Source: Homoserinibacter sp. YIM 151385 (GTDB taxonomy: Bacteria > Actinomycetota > Actinomycetes > Actinomycetales > Microbacteriaceae). From it: a DNA stretch of 64,000 nucleotides. This document shows positions 17,698 to 26,772 of this stretch, in pieces. The notes beneath the pieces were generated by a model. That model had not been told where the DNA came from. It saw only the letters and a program-made list of their open reading frames with translations, and did no database searches. Location of the stretch: positions 992,001 to 1,056,000 of the forward strand of contig NZ_CP115175.1 of assembly GCF_027912415.1 (NCBI RefSeq), written 5' to 3'. Position 1 is the first letter of the stretch; each line of letters opens with the position of its first letter. A program made the position numbers and the translations under genes.

Positions 17698-17717
17698 GAC
17701 AGACGAGTCTGTCTGTC
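17698..17717. promoter_or_regulatory. Candidate TetR operator
   Basis: ACAGAC-GA-GTCTGT (17699-17712) is a 6-bp-arm palindrome followed by a further CTGTC, 85 bp upstream of the TetR start. Overlapping direct and inverted copies of GACAGAC are typical of TetR-type operators. It is probably autoregulatory and could also act on the divergent M16 gene. Confidence 0.45.
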
Positions 17718-17801
17718 CTCATCGCGGTACCCTCAAGGACCGCGACCCGACACCTGCCTGAGCGCGGCGACGTCAACCCGAATGACGATCAGGAGCCCAC
17801 C

Positions 17802-18395
17802 ATGACCGCAGATCTGCTCGCCCCGACCGCGACCAGGCCGCCCGCCCCGGCGAAGCTTCGCATCCTCGAGACCGCGGATCGCCTCTTCACCGACGAGGGC
17901 ATCCGCACCGTCGGCATCGACCGGCTCATCCAGGAGTCGCGCGTGACGAAGGCCACCTTCTACAAGCACTACGGCGCGAAGGAGCGGCTCGTCCTCGACT
18001 ACGTCCGCAACCGGCACCGCCAGGAGGCCGACGCGCTCGTCCGGCGCGCCGCCGACGGGGATGCCGAAGCCGCCGTGCGCGCCCTCCTCGGCGCCACGCT
18101 CGCGGAGCTCGACCGGGCGGGCTTCCGCGGCGACGCCTTCCTCAACACGGCCGCCGAGTTCCCCGACCGCGCGCACCCCGTGCGCGCCGTCGTGACCGCG
18201 CACCGCGACTGGTTCGCCGCCGAGCTCGCGGAGCTGCTGCGCGAGCTCGGCCACGACCTCCCCGGGGATGCCGCCGACGACCTCGTGCTCGCGCGCGACG
18301 GCGCCATGAGCGGCGCGTACGCGGGCGACCCCATCGCGGCCGGCGCCGCGCTGACGCGCGCCTTCGAGCGCGCGATCGCGGAGGCGCGGGCCTGA
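17802..18395 (+). CDS. TetR/AcrR-family transcriptional regulator
   Basis: The 197-residue protein has a typical TetR helix-turn-helix at about residues 18-65 (ILETADRLFTDEGIRTVGID and TKATFYKHYGAKERLV). The C-terminal ligand domain resembles regulators of the CGMCC/YxaF type. The ligand is unknown. ATG 17802 has CAGGAG upstream. It is convergent with the aldo/keto reductase gene. The pair lies between pnp and the M16 peptidase, which are normally adjacent, so it looks inserted; base composition does not differ by eye. Confidence 0.92.
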   Translation: MTADLLAPTATRPPAPAKLRILETADRLFTDEGIRTVGIDRLIQESRVTKATFYKHYGAKERLVLDYVRNRHRQEADALVRRAADGDAEAAVRALLGATLAELDRAGFRGDAFLNTAAEFPDRAHPVRAVVTAHRDWFAAELAELLRELGHDLPGDAADDLVLARDGAMSGAYAGDPIAAGAALTRAFERAIAEARA

Positions 18396-18397
18396 TC

Positions 18398-18430
18398 GCC
18401 CCCGCTCGACGCGCGGAAGGACGAGGGGGC
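18398..18430. terminator. Bidirectional hairpin between TetR and aldo/keto reductase genes
   Basis: GCCCCC (18398-18403) pairs with GGGGGC (18425-18430) in the 37-bp space between two convergent stops. A single GC hairpin there probably serves both transcripts. Confidence 0.45.
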
Positions 18431-18432
18431 CG

Positions 18433-19491
18433 CTAGGCCCAGGCGCTGACGCGGTCGAGCGCGGTCACGTGGTGGCGGCGCAGGCGCAGCTCGGCGGCGG
18501 CGGCGAGGTCGACGACCTGCTCGGGCTCGGAGGCCGAGACGACCGGCGCGACCACGTGCGGCTTCGTGAGCAGCCAGGCGAGCGCGACCGTCGCGACCGA
18601 GGCGTCCAGCTCCACGGCGAGCTCGTCGAGCACCCCGAGCACCTTGAGCCCGCCGCGGGTGAGGTGCGGCGCGAGCTCGCGCGAGCGCGGGCTCTGGCGC
18701 ACGGCCGCGCGCGTGCGGAACTTCCCCGAGAGGAATCCGTGCGCGATCGCGAAGCGCGGCATGACGCCGAGCCCCTGACTCGCCGCGACGCGGGCGAGAT
18801 CCCGCTCGTACTGCTTCCGCCGCACGAGGCTGTACTCGTTCTGGAGCGCGACCATCTGCGCGACGCCGAGCTGGGCGGAGGCGATGCGGGCCTCGAAGAG
18901 CCGGTCGCCCGTGTGGTCGGAGCCGCCGAAGCAGCGGACCTTCCCGGCGCGGATCAGCTTGTCGACCGCGAGCAGCGTCTCGTCGAACTCGACCGACTCG
19001 TCGTCGATGTGGAGGTAGAGCAGGTCGATGCGGTCGGTCCCGAGCCGGCGGAGCGAGGCCTCGACGGCCCCCTGCACGGCCGCGGCGCCGAGGCCGGGGT
19101 GCTCGGCGCTCTTGCCGATCTTCGTCGCGAGCACGAGCTCGTCCCGGTTGCCGGCGTTCCGCATCCAGGTGCCGATCATGATCTCGCTGCGGCCGCTCGC
19201 GTAGCTGTCGGCGGTGTCGACGAAGTTGCCGCCGTGCTCGACGTAGCGGTGGAGGATGCGGTCGGTCGCGGCCGTCGTCGCCGTCCAGCCGAAGGCCTTC
19301 GCGCTGAGCGCGAGCGGGAACACCTCGAGCGGCGAGGCGCCGATCCGGCGACGCGGGGCGCCGCCCGGTCCGCGCACGATCGCGGTCGTCTCGGCGGTCG
19401 TCGGGCGGGGTTCGGCGGCGGAGCTCACGGGGCCTGCGGACGCGGCCCGCGCGGGATCGCGCGAGGCGTCGACTGCGCCGGACTGCTCCAC
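18433..19491 (-). CDS. Aldo/keto reductase
   Basis: The 352-residue NADPH-dependent oxidoreductase has the catalytic tetrad segments: Asp and Tyr in NFVDTADSYASGRSE, Lys in LVLATKIG, and His in DLLYLHID. The nucleotide-phosphate-binding end is near VVSASEPEQVVDL. It resembles the AKR11/YajO-type group; the physiological substrate is unknown. The first 45 residues are a Ser/Ala/Pro-rich extension not needed for the barrel, so a later start is possible. The upstream region contains an unusually AT-rich palindrome. Confidence 0.9.
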   Translation of the reverse strand: MEQSGAVDASRDPARAASAGPVSSAAEPRPTTAETTAIVRGPGGAPRRRIGASPLEVFPLALSAKAFGWTATTAATDRILHRYVEHGGNFVDTADSYASGRSEIMIGTWMRNAGNRDELVLATKIGKSAEHPGLGAAAVQGAVEASLRRLGTDRIDLLYLHIDDESVEFDETLLAVDKLIRAGKVRCFGGSDHTGDRLFEARIASAQLGVAQMVALQNEYSLVRRKQYERDLARVAASQGLGVMPRFAIAHGFLSGKFRTRAAVRQSPRSRELAPHLTRGGLKVLGVLDELAVELDASVATVALAWLLTKPHVVAPVVSASEPEQVVDLAAAAELRLRRHHVTALDRVSAWA

Positions 19492-19571
19492 ATCCCCTCC
19501 CCCGATCGGTCCCGTTGCGAGCAGGTTAGCCCCGGTGCGAGGCGCGCCACGCGCGCACGCACCGAATCGTT

Positions 19572-19583
19572 ATGAATCTTCAT
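19572..19583. promoter_or_regulatory. AT-rich palindrome upstream of the aldo/keto reductase gene
   Basis: ATGAA-TC-TTCAT is a perfect palindrome inside an AT-rich patch (19566-19591) that stands out in this GC-rich DNA, about 80 bp upstream of the reductase start. It is a plausible operator for a regulator of this gene. The rest of 19492-19621 shows no gene. Confidence 0.35.
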
Positions 19584-19621
19584 CATTCTGAGTGCCGCTC
19601 GCGGAATCCCGCTCCCGAACG

Positions 19622-19662
19622 CGACGGAGGCCGCCCCGCGCGATGCGGGACGGCCTCCGTCG
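19622..19662 (-). terminator. pnp terminator
   Basis: A 12-bp stem (CGACGGAGGCCG at 19622-19633 with its complement at 19651-19662) encloses a 17-nt loop that can itself pair (CCCGC with GCGGG). It lies 14 nt beyond the pnp stop on the minus strand. There is no T-run. Confidence 0.75.
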
Positions 19663-19675
19663 TGAGCGCTGCGGA

Positions 19676-21967
19676 TCAGCCCTCGGCCGGCGCCTCGGGA
19701 CCGGCGGCGGCCGCCGAGGAGCCCTCGGTGTCGCCGCCCTCGGTCTCCTCGACGACGGGCGCGAGCGACAGCTTGCCGCGGTCGTCCATCTTCGTGATCT
19801 CGACCTGGAGCTTCTGGCCCACCGAGAGGACGTCCTCGACGTTCTCGACGCGCTTGCCGCCCGCGAGCTTGCGGACCTCGCTGATGTGCAGGAGGCCGTC
19901 CTTGCCCGGCATGAGGGACACGAAGGCGCCGAAGGAGGCGATCTTCACGACCGTGCCGAGGAAGCGCTCGCCGACCTCGGGGTTGATCGGGTTGCCGATC
20001 GCGAGGACGCGGGCACGGGCCGCCTCGGCCGTGGGGCCGTCGGTCGCGCCGATGTAGACGGTGCCGTCCTCCTCGATGGAGATCTCGGCGCCGGTCTCGT
20101 CCTGGATGGCGTTGATCGTCTTGCCCTTGGGGCCGATGAGCTCGCCGATCTTGTCGACCGGGATGTTCACCGAGATCACGCGCGGAGCCGTCGGGGCCAT
20201 CTCGTCCGGGCCGTCGATCGCCTGGTTGAGGACCGAGAGGATGGCCGTGCGGGCCTCCTTCGCCTGCTTGAGCGCGCCGTCGAGGACGGAGGACGGGATG
20301 CCGTCGAGCTTCGTGTCGAGCTGGATCGCCGTCACGAAGTCGGAGGTGCCGGCGACCTTGAAGTCCATGTCGCCGAGCGCGTCCTCCGCGCCGAGGATGT
20401 CGGTGAGCGCCGCGTAGCGGGTCTCGCCGTCGACCTCGTCGGAGACGAGGCCCATCGCGATGCCCGCGACGGGCGCCTTGAGCGGCACGCCCGCGTTGAG
20501 CAGCGACAGCGTCGAGGCGCAGACGGAGCCCATCGAGGTCGAGCCGTTCGAGGACAGCGCCTCGGACACCTGACGGATCGCGTAGGGGAACTCCTCGCGG
20601 CTCGGGAGCACCGGCACGAGGGCGCGCTCGGCGAGGAAGCCGTGCCCGATCTCGCGGCGCTTGGGCGAGCCCACGCGGCCGGTCTCGCCGGTCGAGTACG
20701 GCGGGAAGTTGTAGTGATGCAGGTAGCGCTTCTTCGTCACCGGCGAGAGCGAGTCGATCTGCTGCTCCATCTTGAGCATGTTCAGCGTCGTGACGCCGAG
20801 GATCTGGGTCTCGCCGCGCTGGAAGATCGCGGAGCCGTGGACGCGCGGGATGACCTGCACCTCGGCGTCGAGCGCGCGGATGTCCGCGAGCCCGCGGCCG
20901 TCGATGCGGACGCCGTCGGTGAGGATGCGGCCGCGCACGATCTTCTTCGTGACGGACTTGTAGGCGCCCGAGACCATGGGCGGCACGTCGCCGCCGAGCT
21001 CGCCGGCGTCGACCTTCTCCTGGATCGCGAGCTTCACGCGCTCCTTGAGGGCGTCATCCTGGTTCTGGCGCTCGGTCTTGTCGGCGATCTGGTAGATCGC
21101 GGTGAGCTCGTCCTTCGCGATGGCCTCGACGGCGGCGAAGGCCTCGTCGCTGTAGGCGAGGAACACCGGGTACTCGCGGATCTCCTTCGCCGACTGCGCG
21201 GCGAGCTCCTCCTGCGCCTTGACGAGCGCGGCGATGAAGGGCTTGGAGGCCTCGAGGCCCTGGGCGACGACGGCCTCGTCGGGCTTCGTCGCGCCGCCCT
21301 GGATGAGGTCCCAGCTCTGCTCGGTGGCCTCGGCCTCGACCATCATGATCGCGACGTCCTCGGTGCCGTCCGCGTTCTTGACGACGCGGCCCGCGACCGT
21401 GAGGTCGAAGACGGCGTCGGCGAGCTGCGAGTGCTTCGGGAACGCGACCCACTGGTCGCCGCTCGAGCTCGGGATGAGCGCGAGGCGGACGCCCGCGATC
21501 GGGCCGCTGAAGGGCAGGCCCGAGATCTGGGTCGAGGCGGAGGCCGCGTTGATCGCGAGCGCGTCGTAGAACTCGTCGGGCGCGATCGAGAGGACCGTGA
21601 TGACGATCTGGACCTCGTTGCGGAGGCCGTCGACGAAGGACGGGCGCAGGGGCCGGTCGATGAGGCGACAGACGAGGATCGCCTCGGTGGAGGGGCGGCC
21701 CTCGCGGCGGAAGAACGAGCCGGGGATCTTGCCGGCGGCGTAGGAGCGCTCCTCGACGTCGACGGTCAGCGGGAAGAAGTCGAAGCCCTCCCGGGGGTGC
21801 TTGCCGGCGCTCGTGGCGCTGAGCAGCATGGTGTCCTCGTCGAGGTAGGCGGCGACGGCCCCCTGGGCCTGCTGCGCGAGGCGGCCGGTCTCGAAGCGGA
21901 CGGTGCGGGTGCCGTAGCGGCCGTTGTCGATGACGGCCTCGGCGAACTTGATCTCGGGACCTTCCAT
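19676..21967 (-). CDS. pnp: Polyribonucleotide nucleotidyltransferase (PNPase)
   Basis: PNPase is a trimeric phosphorolytic 3'-5' exoribonuclease of mRNA decay. The 763-residue protein has two RNase PH domains (the first with [11 protein letters not shown], the second with catalytic-site motifs around GVTTLN and [13 protein letters not shown]), then a KH domain ([15 protein letters not shown]) and an S1 domain ([13 protein letters not shown]), ending in an acidic Glu/Ala tail. The start has AAGAGGAGA upstream. The usual upstream partner rpsO is absent here, and a structured leader precedes it. Confidence 0.97.
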   Translation of the reverse strand: MEGPEIKFAEAVIDNGRYGTRTVRFETGRLAQQAQGAVAAYLDEDTMLLSATSAGKHPREGFDFFPLTVDVEERSYAAGKIPGSFFRREGRPSTEAILVCRLIDRPLRPSFVDGLRNEVQIVITVLSIAPDEFYDALAINAASASTQISGLPFSGPIAGVRLALIPSSSGDQWVAFPKHSQLADAVFDLTVAGRVVKNADGTEDVAIMMVEAEATEQSWDLIQGGATKPDEAVVAQGLEASKPFIAALVKAQEELAAQSAKEIREYPVFLAYSDEAFAAVEAIAKDELTAIYQIADKTERQNQDDALKERVKLAIQEKVDAGELGGDVPPMVSGAYKSVTKKIVRGRILTDGVRIDGRGLADIRALDAEVQVIPRVHGSAIFQRGETQILGVTTLNMLKMEQQIDSLSPVTKKRYLHHYNFPPYSTGETGRVGSPKRREIGHGFLAERALVPVLPSREEFPYAIRQVSEALSSNGSTSMGSVCASTLSLLNAGVPLKAPVAGIAMGLVSDEVDGETRYAALTDILGAEDALGDMDFKVAGTSDFVTAIQLDTKLDGIPSSVLDGALKQAKEARTAILSVLNQAIDGPDEMAPTAPRVISVNIPVDKIGELIGPKGKTINAIQDETGAEISIEEDGTVYIGATDGPTAEAARARVLAIGNPINPEVGERFLGTVVKIASFGAFVSLMPGKDGLLHISEVRKLAGGKRVENVEDVLSVGQKLQVEITKMDDRGKLSLAPVVEETEGGDTEGSSAAAAGPEAPAEG

Positions 21968-22040
21968 AGGTCTCTCCTCTTTCTTGCCGAGGAGCAGGGG
22001 CGGGAAGTCGTCGCGCGGCTCAGCATGCCGACGTGCTCAT

Positions 22041-22190
22041 GCGAGCGGCGGACGGGCTCTGCAAGCCTCTGGTCAACAGTCGAAACCCACCGTCCGCGAT
22101 CTCGCGCGCTCGGGGGACCACCACCACTGACCAGCTTCGAGCCGGTCTGCTCCATGGTTCGGCCGCCGGTCGGCGGCCTCGGCCATGGTA
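22041..22190 (-). ncRNA. Structured pnp 5' leader, candidate Actino-pnp-type element
   Basis: A -10-like ATACCAT lies near 22190. Immediately downstream on the minus strand is a hairpin, GGCCGCC/GGCGGCC (22161-22178) flanked by CCATGG on both sides. Further on, GCGGACGG (22048-22055) pairs with CCGTCCGC (22090-22097), enclosing a small GGCT/AGCC stem and flanked by GAGC/GCTC pairing. Actinobacteria are known to have a conserved hairpin motif (Actino-pnp) in pnp leaders, probably an RNase target for autoregulation. Whether this matches that model needs a covariance search. I see nothing in 22191-22264. Confidence 0.4.
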
Positions 22191-22264
22191 TCAGCGCGGG
22201 GCCTCGGGGGGCGAGGATGCGGGTGCGGCGCGCCCGCCGCGGCGACGGCGAGCGCCCCGGCCGA

Positions 22265-22882
22265 TCAGGCGGCGACGCCGGAGGGGTCGAAGCCGGCCGG
22301 CAGCGCGAAAGGGTCCGTCGCGACGCGGGCGGGCGCGCGGAGCACGAGCTCGGCCAGCTCGCCGCCCGCGCGGTCGATCCGACGGCCGAGCGCCGCCGAG
22401 GCCTCGGCGGAGCCCCAGTCCTGCGACGCCGCGTAGACGCCCGTGGACGCGATGCTCGCGCCGAGGTAGGCGAAGACGGGCCGCAGCGCGTAGTCGATCG
22501 CGAGCGAGTGGCGCTCGGTGCCGCCGGTCGCGGCGAGGAGGGTCGGCATCCCGCGCAGCGCCTCCGGGTCGATCCCGTCGACGAAGGTCTTGAAGATGCC
22601 GCTCGCGCCGGTCGTGAAGACGGGGGTGACGGCGATGAGGGCGTCGGCGCCCGTGACGGCCTCGACGGCCCCCGCGAGGCGCGGCGTCGGGTAGCCGGTG
22701 AGCAGCCGGTCGACGGCGTCGTGGGCGAGCTCGCGCAGCTCGATCGTCTCGATGCGCGAGTCCTCCCCCGCGACGGCGAGCGCGCGCGCCGTCGCCTGCC
22801 CGAGCCGGTCCGCGAGCAGCCGGGTCGAGGAGGGCGTCGAGAGCCCGGCGGCGACGACGACGGCGATGGTGCGCGGGGACAT
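22265..22882 (-). CDS. NAD(P)H-dependent FMN reductase (CE1759-type)
   Basis: The 205-residue flavodoxin-like reductase has the phosphate-binding loop VVAAGLSTPSSTRLLAD near the N-terminus and the TPVFTTGASGIFKTFVDGID segment typical of the CE1759 group. Members supply reduced FMN to luciferase-like (LLM) oxidoreductases and are often encoded next to them. Here the likely partner, the LLM gene at 29635-30741, is 7 kb away and interrupted. I chose ATG 22882 because it begins the first strand. A palindrome lies 20 bp upstream. Confidence 0.82.
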   Translation of the reverse strand: MSPRTIAVVVAAGLSTPSSTRLLADRLGQATARALAVAGEDSRIETIELRELAHDAVDRLLTGYPTPRLAGAVEAVTGADALIAVTPVFTTGASGIFKTFVDGIDPEALRGMPTLLAATGGTERHSLAIDYALRPVFAYLGASIASTGVYAASQDWGSAEASAALGRRIDRAGGELAELVLRAPARVATDPFALPAGFDPSGVAA

Positions 22883-22901
22883 GGGGCGACTCCGATCGGG
22901 G

Positions 22902-22922
22902 ATGCAGTCCATGCGTCTGCAT
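22902..22922. promoter_or_regulatory. Palindrome upstream of the FMN reductase gene
   Basis: ATGCAG (22902-22907) and CTGCAT (22917-22922) form a 6-bp inverted repeat with a 9-bp spacer, 20 bp before the start codon and next to a TATCC box. It is a plausible operator. Confidence 0.35.
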
Positions 22923-22964
22923 GGATACCCGGATCAACCCGAGCGGAGCCGCGGCTATTCCCGC

Positions 22965-24383
22965 TCAGCGGCCGCGCCGCTCCTCGCGCTCGACGCCGAC
23001 GATGGTCTCGAGATCGCGCGTCTCCGGCCGCTCCGGGACCTCGCGGCGGGTGCTCGGCGCGATCTCCGTCGCCGACTCCCCCTCCGCGTGCACCTCACGC
23101 GACGCGAAGGCCGCCTCGTCGAAGGGATCGCCCCCGTCGAGGACCGTCTTCACCCTCGCCGCATCCATCTCGCCCGTCCAGCGGCCGATGAGGAGCGTCG
23201 CGACCGCGTTGCCCGTGAAGTTCGTGAGCGCGCGCGCCTCCGACATGAAGCGGTCGATGCCGACGATGACGCCGACGCCGTCCACGAGATCCGGGCGGTA
23301 GGTCTGCAGGCCGCCCGCGAGGGTCGCGAGCCCGGCGCCCGTGACGCCCGCCGCGCCCTTCGAGGCGATGATCATGAAGACGAGGAGCCCGATCTGCTCG
23401 CCGATCGAGAGCGGCGTGCCCATCGCGGTCGCGATGAAGAGCGAGGCCATCGTGAGGTAGATCGCGGTGCCGTCGAGATTGAAGGAGTAGCCCGTCGGCA
23501 CCGTGATGCCGACGACCGGCTTCGAGACGCCGACGTGCTCCATCTTCGCGATGAGCCGCGGGAGCGCCGCCTCCGAGGAGGAGGTGCCGACGATGAGCAG
23601 ATACTCCTTGCCGAGGTACTTCATGAGCTTGAAGATGTTGACGCCCGTGACGAGCCGCAGCAGCGTGCCCAGGACCACCACGATGAAGAGGACGCAGGTG
23701 ATGTAGAAGCCGGCCATGAGCGTCGCGAGGCTCACGAGCGCCCCCGCGCCCGTGTTGCCGACGACCGCCGCGATCGCGCCGAACGCGCCGACGGGCGCGA
23801 GCCAGAGCACCATCGAGAGGATGCGGAAGACGATCGCCTGGAGGCTCTTCACCGCGGCGAGCGCCGGCCTCCCCTTCTCGCCGAGCCCCTGGATCGCGAA
23901 GCCCACGAGGAGCGCCACGAAGAGGGTCTGGAGGATGCTCCCGTCGACGAGCGAGGAGAACAGGGACACGGGGATGACGCCCAGGATGAAGTCGGTCGTC
24001 GACGTCGCCTCCCCCTCCGTCTCGTACGAGGCGCCCGCGATGTCGAGCCCCTCACCCGGGTGGATGAGGTTGCCGACCACGAGGCCGATCGCGAGCGCGA
24101 AGGTCGACATGACGATGAAGTAGCCGAGGGCCAGGCCGCCGACCTTCCCGACCGTCGCGGCCTTCGCGATCGAGCCGACGCCGATCACGATCGTGCAGAA
24201 GATCACCGGCGCGATCATCATCTTGATGAGGGCCACGAAGCCCTTGCCGATGGGCTCGAGGGCGGTCGCGAACTCGGGGGCGGCGATGCCCACGATCGAC
24301 CCGGCGATCACCGCGACGATCACCGCGATGTAGAGGTAGTGGTTGCGGTCGATGCGCCGCAGTGCCTGTAGCGTCGTTGCCAT
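22965..24383 (-). CDS. dctA: Dicarboxylate/cation symporter (DctA-type, DAACS family)
   Basis: The 472-residue membrane protein has the signature features of the glutamate/C4-dicarboxylate symporters: the GTSSSEAALP serine-rich loop, the VVGITVPTGYSFNLDGTAIY motif and a re-entrant region near SKGAAGVTGAG. It imports succinate, fumarate, malate or related acids with protons or sodium. A hydrophilic 65-residue charged C-terminal tail follows the last helix. It is divergent from the CitA/CitB-type two-component genes, which probably control it. Confidence 0.93.
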   Translation of the reverse strand: MATTLQALRRIDRNHYLYIAVIVAVIAGSIVGIAAPEFATALEPIGKGFVALIKMMIAPVIFCTIVIGVGSIAKAATVGKVGGLALGYFIVMSTFALAIGLVVGNLIHPGEGLDIAGASYETEGEATSTTDFILGVIPVSLFSSLVDGSILQTLFVALLVGFAIQGLGEKGRPALAAVKSLQAIVFRILSMVLWLAPVGAFGAIAAVVGNTGAGALVSLATLMAGFYITCVLFIVVVLGTLLRLVTGVNIFKLMKYLGKEYLLIVGTSSSEAALPRLIAKMEHVGVSKPVVGITVPTGYSFNLDGTAIYLTMASLFIATAMGTPLSIGEQIGLLVFMIIASKGAAGVTGAGLATLAGGLQTYRPDLVDGVGVIVGIDRFMSEARALTNFTGNAVATLLIGRWTGEMDAARVKTVLDGGDPFDEAAFASREVHAEGESATEIAPSTRREVPERPETRDLETIVGVEREERRGR

Positions 24384-24448
24384 CGCCCCAGCGTGCTCCC
24401 GGGCCCTGCGGCATGGAAGTTGTGGTCATATTGGTCGAAGGCGAGCGG

Positions 24449-26071
24449 ATGGCGCGTGGACGGGGCTGGTCGATCGCGGGCCGCGCGATCCTCGTCCAGC
24501 TCGCGGCCGTCCTCGTCATCGGCGGCGCGATCGCCCTCCTCCTCGTGCTCGACGCCCGGCGCGGCGCCGACGAGGACGCGGCCGAGCTCAGCCTCGCGAT
24601 CTGCGAGACGATCGCGGTCGACCCGGCCGTGCTGGCGGCGCTCGACGGCCCCGACCCGACGGCGGCACTCCAGCCCTTCGCGCTCGGGGTCGTGGCCGAG
24701 GACCGCGTCGACTTCGTCACGATCATGTCGCCGGACGGCATCCGCTACACCCACCCCGACGAGGCCGAGATCGGGCGGCCGTTCCGCGGCACGATCGATG
24801 CCGCGCAGCGTGGCGGATCGATCACCGAGACCTACACGGGCACGCTCGGCCCGAGCGTCCGCGCGGTCGTGCCGATCGAGCGCGACGGCGAGCTCCTCGG
24901 GATCGTCTCGGCGGGCGTCACGACCGATCGGGTCTCGACCCAGGTGCTGCCCCGGCTCCCCTTCGTCGCCCTCGTCGCCGTCCTCGTCGTCGCGATCGGC
25001 GGGCTCGCCGCCTGGCTCACGGGTCGCGAGGTGCGGCGCGCGACGGGCCGGCTCTCGGGGGCGGAGCTGCAGAACATGGTGCAGTTCTACGAGTCGGTGC
25101 TGCACGCCGTGCGCGAGGGCGTCGTCCTCACGGACGGCACGCGCCGCATCCTGCTCTACAACGACGAGGCGGCCGACCTGCTCGGGCTCCCGCCGGCGCC
25201 CGAGCGGCCGCAGCCGCGCACCGCGGCGGAGCTCGGCATCGAGGGGCCCGTCCGCGCGATCCTGGACACGGGGCGGCGCGCCGTCGAGGAGGCGCACTCG
25301 GCGGCGGGCCGCGTGCTCCTCGTCAACCAGGAGGCGGCCGCCCCGCCCGGCGGCGCGCCCGGCACGGGCGGCGGCAGCGCCGTCATGACCCTGCGCGACC
25401 AGAGCGAGCTGCAGCATCTCGTCGGCGAGCTGGAGTCGGTGCGGACCATGACGGACGCGCTCCGCGCCCAGGCGCACGAGCACGCGAACACCCTCCACAC
25501 GATCGTCTCGCTCCTCGAGCTCGGGCGCACGGCCGAGGCGGTCGAGCTCGTCGCCTCCGCGAGCCGCGCCGGCCAGCAGCTGACCGACGCCGTGCTCGGC
25601 CGCGTCGAGGACCCGGTGCTCGCGGCGCTCCTCCTCGGCAAGTCGGCGCAGGCCGCGGAGCGCGGGATCGAGCTCCGCGTCGAGTCGGCGCCCGCCGCAT
25701 CCCTGCCGCTCCCGCCCGCGGCGATCGTGTCGATCCTCGGCAACCTCCTCGACAACGCGATCGAGGCGGCGCTGCGCGGCCCCGCGCCGCGCGCCGTCGT
25801 GCTGCGGATCCGCGACGAGGGCGGCCGCATCGGGATCGAGATCGAGGACAGCGGCCCCGGCGTCGCCCCCGAGCTCGACCCCGCCGAGGGCGGCGACCCC
25901 TTCCTCGCGGGGGCGACGAGCAAGCGCGGGGATGCGGCGGCCGGCGGCGAGCACGGCATCGGCCTCGCGGTGGTGCGCGCGCTCGTCGAGGCGGAGGGCG
26001 GCGAGGTCGGCTTCCTGCCGGGTCGGCCGACCCGCGTGCTCGTCTCGCTGCCCTCGGGCGGCGCCCCGTGA
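24449..26071 (+). CDS. CitA/DcuS-family sensor histidine kinase
   Basis: The 540-residue protein has two membrane segments (about 13-33 and 170-190) around an extracellular PAS-like sensor, a cytoplasmic PAS domain (about 215-290), then the phosphoacceptor motif AHEHANTLHT (His343/345) characteristic of this family, and an HATPase domain with NLLDNAIEAAL near 430 and GIGLAVVRALVEA. Relatives sense citrate or C4-dicarboxylates. Divergence from dctA supports that. ATG 24449 has GAAGGCGAG upstream; in-frame ATGs at 24362 and 24413 are alternatives. It overlaps the regulator gene (GTGA). Confidence 0.9.
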   Translation: MARGRGWSIAGRAILVQLAAVLVIGGAIALLLVLDARRGADEDAAELSLAICETIAVDPAVLAALDGPDPTAALQPFALGVVAEDRVDFVTIMSPDGIRYTHPDEAEIGRPFRGTIDAAQRGGSITETYTGTLGPSVRAVVPIERDGELLGIVSAGVTTDRVSTQVLPRLPFVALVAVLVVAIGGLAAWLTGREVRRATGRLSGAELQNMVQFYESVLHAVREGVVLTDGTRRILLYNDEAADLLGLPPAPERPQPRTAAELGIEGPVRAILDTGRRAVEEAHSAAGRVLLVNQEAAAPPGGAPGTGGGSAVMTLRDQSELQHLVGELESVRTMTDALRAQAHEHANTLHTIVSLLELGRTAEAVELVASASRAGQQLTDAVLGRVEDPVLAALLLGKSAQAAERGIELRVESAPAASLPLPPAAIVSILGNLLDNAIEAALRGPAPRAVVLRIRDEGGRIGIEIEDSGPGVAPELDPAEGGDPFLAGATSKRGDAAAGGEHGIGLAVVRALVEAEGGEVGFLPGRPTRVLVSLPSGGAP

Positions 26072-26772
26072 TCCGCGTCCTCGTCGTCGACGACGAGCCG
26101 CTCACCGCCGAGGCGCACGCCGGCTATCTCGCGCGCGTGCCCGGCTTCGAGCTCGCCGGCATCGCGCACAGCGCGGGCGCCGCGCACCAGGCGATCGCGG
26201 CGGCGAGCGAGTCGGCGCCGGGCGCGGGCATCGACCTCGTCCTCCTCGACCTCACCCTCCCCGACGCCTCGGGGATCGACCTGGCGCGACGCCTCCGGGC
26301 GGAGGGCTCCTCGGTCGACATCGTCGCCGTCACCGCCGTGCGCGAGCTCGAGGCCGTGCAGACCCTCATGTCGCTCGGCGCGATCCAGTACCTCATCAAG
26401 CCCTTCGACTTCGCCGCGTTCCGCGACCGGCTGGAGCAGGCGGCGCGCCACCGCGAGCGTCTGGAGGCGGTGCGCGGCGCGGCCACCCAGCAGGAGGTCG
26501 ACGAGCTGCTCGCCTCGCTGCACGCCCCCGCGCGCACGGCGCTGCCGAAGGGGCTCTCGAGCGAGACGCTCGACGCGGTCGCGGCACGGCTCCGCACGGC
26601 GGCGACGGCGGTCACGGCCTCCGAGCTGGCCGGCGCGCTCGCGCTCTCGCGCGTCACGGCGCGCCGGTACCTCGAGCACCTCTCCGACCTCGGCCTCGCG
26701 CGGCGCGCGCCGCGCTACGGCGGGCCCGGCCGCCCCGAGCTGACCTACCGCTGGCGCACCGGCGAGCGCTGA
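26068..26772 (+). CDS. CitB/DcuR-family response regulator
   Basis: The 234-residue protein has a receiver domain with acidic Asp8/Asp9, phosphoacceptor Asp61 in LVLLDLTLPD, Thr89 and Lys111 (YLIKPFD), followed by a linker and a C-terminal helix-turn-helix (AGALALSRVTARRYLEHLSDLGL). It is the cognate partner of the upstream kinase, coupled through a GTGA overlap, and probably activates dctA. Its 3' end overlaps the convergent glycosyltransferase-SGNH gene by 28 bp. Confidence 0.92.
   Translation: MIRVLVVDDEPLTAEAHAGYLARVPGFELAGIAHSAGAAHQAIAAASESAPGAGIDLVLLDLTLPDASGIDLARRLRAEGSSVDIVAVTAVRELEAVQTLMSLGAIQYLIKPFDFAAFRDRLEQAARHRERLEAVRGAATQQEVDELLASLHAPARTALPKGLSSETLDAVAARLRTAATAVTASELAGALALSRVTARRYLEHLSDLGLARRAPRYGGPGRPELTYRWRTGER

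Noticed and set aside
19592-23191. 1,199-residue frame antisense to pnp and the FMN reductase gene
   Set aside because: The same GC-driven shadow pattern, with no recognisable motif.
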